The position numbers and the translations under genes are program-made. Of a DNA stretch of 39,901 nt, positions 36,627 to 39,901 are shown in pieces; within the stretch, counting starts at the first letter, position 1; the number at the start of each line of letters is the position of its first letter. The stretch is from an uncultured Selenomonadales bacterium (lineage in GTDB: Bacteria; Bacillota; Negativicutes; Acidaminococcales; Acidaminococcaceae): positions 1-39,901 of the forward strand of contig ONAN01000026.1 of the NCBI GenBank assembly GCA_900315805.1, written 5' to 3'. The notes beneath the pieces are model-generated. The model had not been told where the DNA came from and made no database searches. It saw nothing but the letters and a program-made list of their open reading frames with translations.

Positions 36627-37352
36627 ATGGACGAAAAAATTGCCAAGCTGAACGACTGGATCCGGGAGTCGCAGAACATTGTGTTCTTCGGCGGCGCCGG
36701 CGTGTCGACGGAGAGCGGCATCCCCGATTTCCGCAGCACCGACGGCCTGTACAACCAAACGTACAAGTATCCCCCCGAGGTGATTGTGAGCCACACGTTC
36801 TACGAAGAACGGCCCGAAGAATTCTTCGACTTCTATAAATCGCGCATGCTCTACCTGGACGCCAAGCCCAACGCCGCCCATTTGAAGCTGGCCGAGCTCG
36901 AGCGGGCCGGCAAGCTGCGCGCCGTGATTACGCAGAACATCGACGGCCTGCATCAGGCGGCCGGCAGCAAAAACGTGCTGGAACTGCACGGCAGCGTGCT
37001 CCGCAACTACTGCGAAAACTGCGGCAAAGCCTTCGACGTGCACTACGTGAAGGACGCCCCCGGCGTGCCCGTGTGCGACGCCTGCGGCGGCCGCGTCAAA
37101 CCCGACGTGGTGCTCTACGAGGAATCCCTCGACTACGACGTGCTCCAGGCGGCCGTGAACTACATTGCCAACGCCGACATGCTCATCATCGGCGGGACTT
37201 CGCTCGTCGTGTATCCGGCGGCGGGCCTTGTCCGCTACTACAACGGGCACAAGCTGGTGCTCGTGAACAAGTCCGGAACCAGCGTCGACGACCGGGCGGA
37301 TTTGGTGATTCATGATGCCATCGGGAAGGTGTTTTCCCAAATCACCCTGTAA
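36627..37352 (+). CDS. NAD-dependent protein deacylase (sirtuin)
   Basis: A 241-residue sirtuin that removes acyl groups from lysines using NAD. It shows GAGVSTESGIPDFRSTDGLY near the start and TQNIDGLHQAAG. The catalytic His is H121 in LELHGS. A Cys4 zinc site follows (C129-x2-C132 and C150-x2-C153). GTSLVVYPAAGL and LVNKSGTSVDDRADL come near the end. The start ATG 36627 follows AAAGGGTGG. It is the last gene of the probable operon that starts at 33307 and is followed by a perfect bidirectional terminator. Substrate specificity (acetyl, succinyl or other) is not decidable here. Confidence 0.93.
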   Translation: MDEKIAKLNDWIRESQNIVFFGGAGVSTESGIPDFRSTDGLYNQTYKYPPEVIVSHTFYEERPEEFFDFYKSRMLYLDAKPNAAHLKLAELERAGKLRAVITQNIDGLHQAAGSKNVLELHGSVLRNYCENCGKAFDVHYVKDAPGVPVCDACGGRVKPDVVLYEESLDYDVLQAAVNYIANADMLIIGGTSLVVYPAAGLVRYYNGHKLVLVNKSGTSVDDRADLVIHDAIGKVFSQITL

Positions 37353-37364
37353 TGCAGCATAAAC

Positions 37365-37399
37365 AATAAGCGGAAAGCCATGGCGGCTTTCCGCTTATT
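37365..37399. terminator. Bidirectional rho-independent terminator
   Basis: AATAAGCGGAAAGCC (37365-37379) pairs perfectly with 37385-37399 over a five-base loop. A and T stretches on both sides suit termination of the sirtuin operon and of the convergent LuxR-type gene. Confidence 0.88.
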
Positions 37400-37476
37400 A
37401 TTTTGAATCGGTATCCGGCGGGGCCGGGGCCTGTTCCCGGACCGGGGACGACCCGCGTGCCGCTCCGGCCGCCGTT

Positions 37477-39759
37477 TCAGCGGCCCAGCAGGGCCGCGAG
37501 CAGGCCGGTCCGGTTCGTGACACCGTACTTTTGGTAAATCCGGGACATCGTCTTTTTGACGGTCACTTCGGCCAGGCAGTACTTGTCGGCAATTTCCCGG
37601 TTGGTCTTGCCGGCAACGATGCATTTCACAAAGGCCTGTTCCCGTTTCGTCAACAGCACGGTTTGGAACGCTTCGGTGCGGAGCTTGTGCATCTTCAGGG
37701 ACAGGATTGATTCGGCAATCCTGCCCAGGCCGGGGTCGAAAGCAAGCTCCTGCAGATAGGGACCCAGAAATTCCCGGTGTTCCGCAAAGGGAAGGATTAC
37801 CTTGTCCGCCTTGGCTTCGAGGAGAGTTTTGCGGATGAGGGACATGGCTGCCTTGCTATTGCCGAGCTTATCTTCGGCTGCCGCCAGGATGATGTTGTCG
37901 TAGAGGCGGTTCTTCTGGGAGGTATAGTCCGCCGGCAGGGGGGGCGGCGTTTCTTCAGTAAACGTGATGGTGGAATACTTGCCCAGTTGCAGCAGCAGCT
38001 GGCGGCGTGTCGTGCGGCGCATTGGTTCGACAGCCGGATAATGGGGCATGGTGACCAGATGGTCCAGCTCCTCCTGTATCCGTTCCAGCGGCGTTTCGGC
38101 GGTACTGCAGAGATAGGCGGCGATGATCTGCAGATTGTCTGCCCACAAAGGCGTTTCCGCCTTGCTCGTCAATCGCCGGAAGATGTTGCTGATTCTGCGG
38201 CATTCTTCCGTGGACCGTTTGCCTTGGAAGGCGAGGATACGGGGCATCAGGAACATGGCGACACAGCCCCCTTCCTGTTCATCTGGCGTTTCGAAATCCG
38301 TCTGGAGGAAACTGCCCATCAGGGAGGCCGCTACATCGAGCTTGCCGGTCAGATAAGCGTACTCTCCGTCCAGAATGGTCTTCCAGAGAGTGACAGCCAC
38401 ATCCTGGATGGCTTTGCCGCATGCTTCGAAAATTTCTTTGAGGGTGGCGCAGTTTTCTTGCAAGCAACCACGGCGGCGGTAATAGAGGGTCAAAAGGCTG
38501 CAGACGCCCCGCGTGACGACGGTAAAATATTCCCGGGGCAGCTTCACCAGGTGTTTTTGGGCCACGGCGGCCGCATTCTGGAAGGAGGGCAGCATGGCCT
38601 CCAGGTTGGGTACGGCGAGAGCTCCTTCCAGAATCCAGAAGGCGATTTCGTCATAAGGCCGGTACGCGTAGGAGGCAGGCACATCCGCCATAAAGGTTTC
38701 CAGTCCCTCTTCGGCTTCGGATGCTTCCAGGTTCAGTACGACATAGAGCAGTATCTGCAGGTATGCGTCCATATGGTTCAGTTTGACCGGCAGGGGAATT
38801 TTCCGGGCCGTGTTGAGGACGACATCCGGCGCATAATGGGAAAGAAGCCTTAACCCGCCCCGGTGGGTGGCTTCCAGCAGGATGTCCCCTTCCTTTTCCA
38901 CCATTTTCCGGGCTTCGACGAAAGCGGCGTCCCAATTCTCTTCCTGCAAATGCCACAGGGCCGCCTTACGGCGCATTAACGAACGGATGGAAGAGGACAG
39001 GCGGTGGGAGCGCTGCTGCAGGATCTGCTGCAGCAACGGATGGAACGTATACGTATCGGGACTGGCTGTAAAAAGAAGGGGGACAAGGACCCCGTATTCC
39101 TTTTGGAGGGTCGTTTTGTCCGGGAAATCGCTCTGGTAAAAGCGGGCCGTCGCCAAAGAAAACGGCTGGATGTGGGATAAAAAGACCAAGGTTTCCTGGA
39201 GTTTTTCCGGAAGCCCCTGAAAAAGGGAAGTCACTGCCTTCAGGAGCTGTTCACGGTCCGTTTTCGAAGCCGTGCCAACCTCGAAATTCCGCAGCTTGCG
39301 GTACGTGGAGAGGCCTTTTTCGAACGCCATGAATTCATCCGCTTCCATCCCTTTGTAGGCAATGGACTGGTGCAGATAGATGATTTCCCATTCCCGCGGG
39401 GCGTTCCCGGCCGTGCGGCGGAAAATGAAGGTACACCGCTGGTACTCATGGAGCAGGATTTTGTTCTTCGTGTCGGCCGTGCAGTCGCCCATCCCCTGGC
39501 TGAGCCAGACGCCGGGGGCCAGTTCCCTGGCTTCGTAACGCTGGCCGGTCATATGGAAGGGAATCATGCTCCCCTTTTTGGCGGCCTGGTAGAAAAGGAG
39601 GACGTTCTCTTTCCCCTGTGCCGTCATGTTCTCCGTCCAGCCGAGCCAGAGGATGTCGGGTGCCATCAGCTCCAACAGGAGCCGGACGTCGCACTTTTCA
39701 AAAAAATCCACCAAGAGGGTCCTGGTCAGTTCCAGGATCCTTTCTTTATCGTTCCCCAT
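37477..39759 (-). CDS. Large LuxR-type transcriptional regulator with an NTF2/SnoaL-like N-terminal domain
   Basis: A 760-residue protein from the ATG at 39759 (AAAGGGGA upstream on the minus strand). A longer in-frame extension would run into the IS end and is unlikely. Residues ~1-140 resemble an NTF2/SnoaL-like alpha+beta barrel (LLLELMAPDILWLGW, YQRCTFIFRR, WEIIYLHQSIAY), a fold often used for small-molecule sensing. A region with HPLLQQIL and helical TPR-like repeats follows, as in MalT-type regulators, but I find no Walker A motif. The last ~65 residues are a LuxR/GerE helix-turn-helix (LTKREQAFVKCIVAGKTNREIADKYCLAEVTVKK is split by typical turns). The ligand and targets are unknown. 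The gene is convergent with the sirtuin operon. An IS end lies 44 bp upstream of its start, so its native promoter has probably been displaced. Confidence 0.85.
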   Translation of the reverse strand: MGNDKERILELTRTLLVDFFEKCDVRLLLELMAPDILWLGWTENMTAQGKENVLLFYQAAKKGSMIPFHMTGQRYEARELAPGVWLSQGMGDCTADTKNKILLHEYQRCTFIFRRTAGNAPREWEIIYLHQSIAYKGMEADEFMAFEKGLSTYRKLRNFEVGTASKTDREQLLKAVTSLFQGLPEKLQETLVFLSHIQPFSLATARFYQSDFPDKTTLQKEYGVLVPLLFTASPDTYTFHPLLQQILQQRSHRLSSSIRSLMRRKAALWHLQEENWDAAFVEARKMVEKEGDILLEATHRGGLRLLSHYAPDVVLNTARKIPLPVKLNHMDAYLQILLYVVLNLEASEAEEGLETFMADVPASYAYRPYDEIAFWILEGALAVPNLEAMLPSFQNAAAVAQKHLVKLPREYFTVVTRGVCSLLTLYYRRRGCLQENCATLKEIFEACGKAIQDVAVTLWKTILDGEYAYLTGKLDVAASLMGSFLQTDFETPDEQEGGCVAMFLMPRILAFQGKRSTEECRRISNIFRRLTSKAETPLWADNLQIIAAYLCSTAETPLERIQEELDHLVTMPHYPAVEPMRRTTRRQLLLQLGKYSTITFTEETPPPLPADYTSQKNRLYDNIILAAAEDKLGNSKAAMSLIRKTLLEAKADKVILPFAEHREFLGPYLQELAFDPGLGRIAESILSLKMHKLRTEAFQTVLLTKREQAFVKCIVAGKTNREIADKYCLAEVTVKKTMSRIYQKYGVTNRTGLLAALLGR

Positions 39760-39803
39760 TTTTAAAATCCCCTTTGAAAAGGATGCCCTTAAATTATAAA
39801 TGT

Positions 39804-39901
39804 GGTAAATTGCAAGTTGAATTTGAACAACTATAATCAAGAAACACACTCAATAGCATAAACTTCATCGAGGAATGCATCAAATAGCTCTGACGGCGTA
39901 T
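39804..39901 (-). mobile_element. Right end of an IS30-like insertion sequence (partial, copy 2)
   Basis: Exact reverse complement of 1-98. Read on the minus strand it gives the same transposase C-terminus and stop. The IS end faces inward toward the LuxR-type gene. The rest of the element is beyond the contig end. Confidence 0.6.

Overview
This looks like a draft contig from a diderm Firmicute of the class Negativicutes. The evidence is a mixed signature: Firmicute-type glycogen genes with a GlgC/GlgD pair, together with outer-membrane features (a YadA-like trimeric autotransporter, two classical autotransporters, a WaaL-type ligase and a heptosyltransferase-like enzyme). Most of the window is GC-rich. 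The first ~0.8 kb is strikingly AT-rich and the O-antigen-ligase gene is moderately so. I do not assign a genus. I saw no rRNA, tRNA or CRISPR array.

Layout. 1-98 and 39804-39901 are perfect inverted copies of the same 98 bp, read here as the 3' end of an IS30-like transposase gene plus its terminal repeat, so the contig lies between two oppositely oriented copies of one insertion sequence. 99-801 is a 5'-truncated membrane-protein gene. 1214-5212 holds an exported protein, a convergent diaminopropionate ammonia-lyase, two small overlapping unknown genes and a decayed AbiEi-type antitoxin. 5549-18125 is one glycogen operon: glgC, glgD, glgP, glgB, glgA and an alpha-amylase/4-alpha-glucanotransferase fusion. 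GlgB and GlgA carry histone-H1-like Lys/Ala tails. 18126-31754 is a surface-adhesin region: a trimeric autotransporter flanked by two ~420-bp direct repeats full of DnaA boxes, then two large autotransporters with near-identical barrels and unrelated passengers, plus relics of at least two deleted siblings. 31981-37352 encodes an O-antigen-ligase-like protein, GT25 and GT9 glycosyltransferases, a divergent protein possibly related to tagaturonate epimerase, and a sirtuin. 37477-39759 (minus) is a large LuxR-type regulator whose upstream region is cut by the right-hand IS copy.

How it fits together. GlgC/GlgD make ADP-glucose, GlgA and GlgB build and branch glycogen, and GlgP plus the amylase/MalQ fusion degrade and recycle it. 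The adhesins and the adjacent LPS-type glycosyltransferases both shape the cell surface and may be functionally linked.

The most unusual signals are non-coding. A family of intergenic hairpins (four complete, one half) keeps an identical 21-nt loop while the stems differ between copies and remain self-complementary. The duplicated DnaA-box arrays sit far from any visible replication gene. The terminators inside those two arrays show the same pattern of compensated stem changes.
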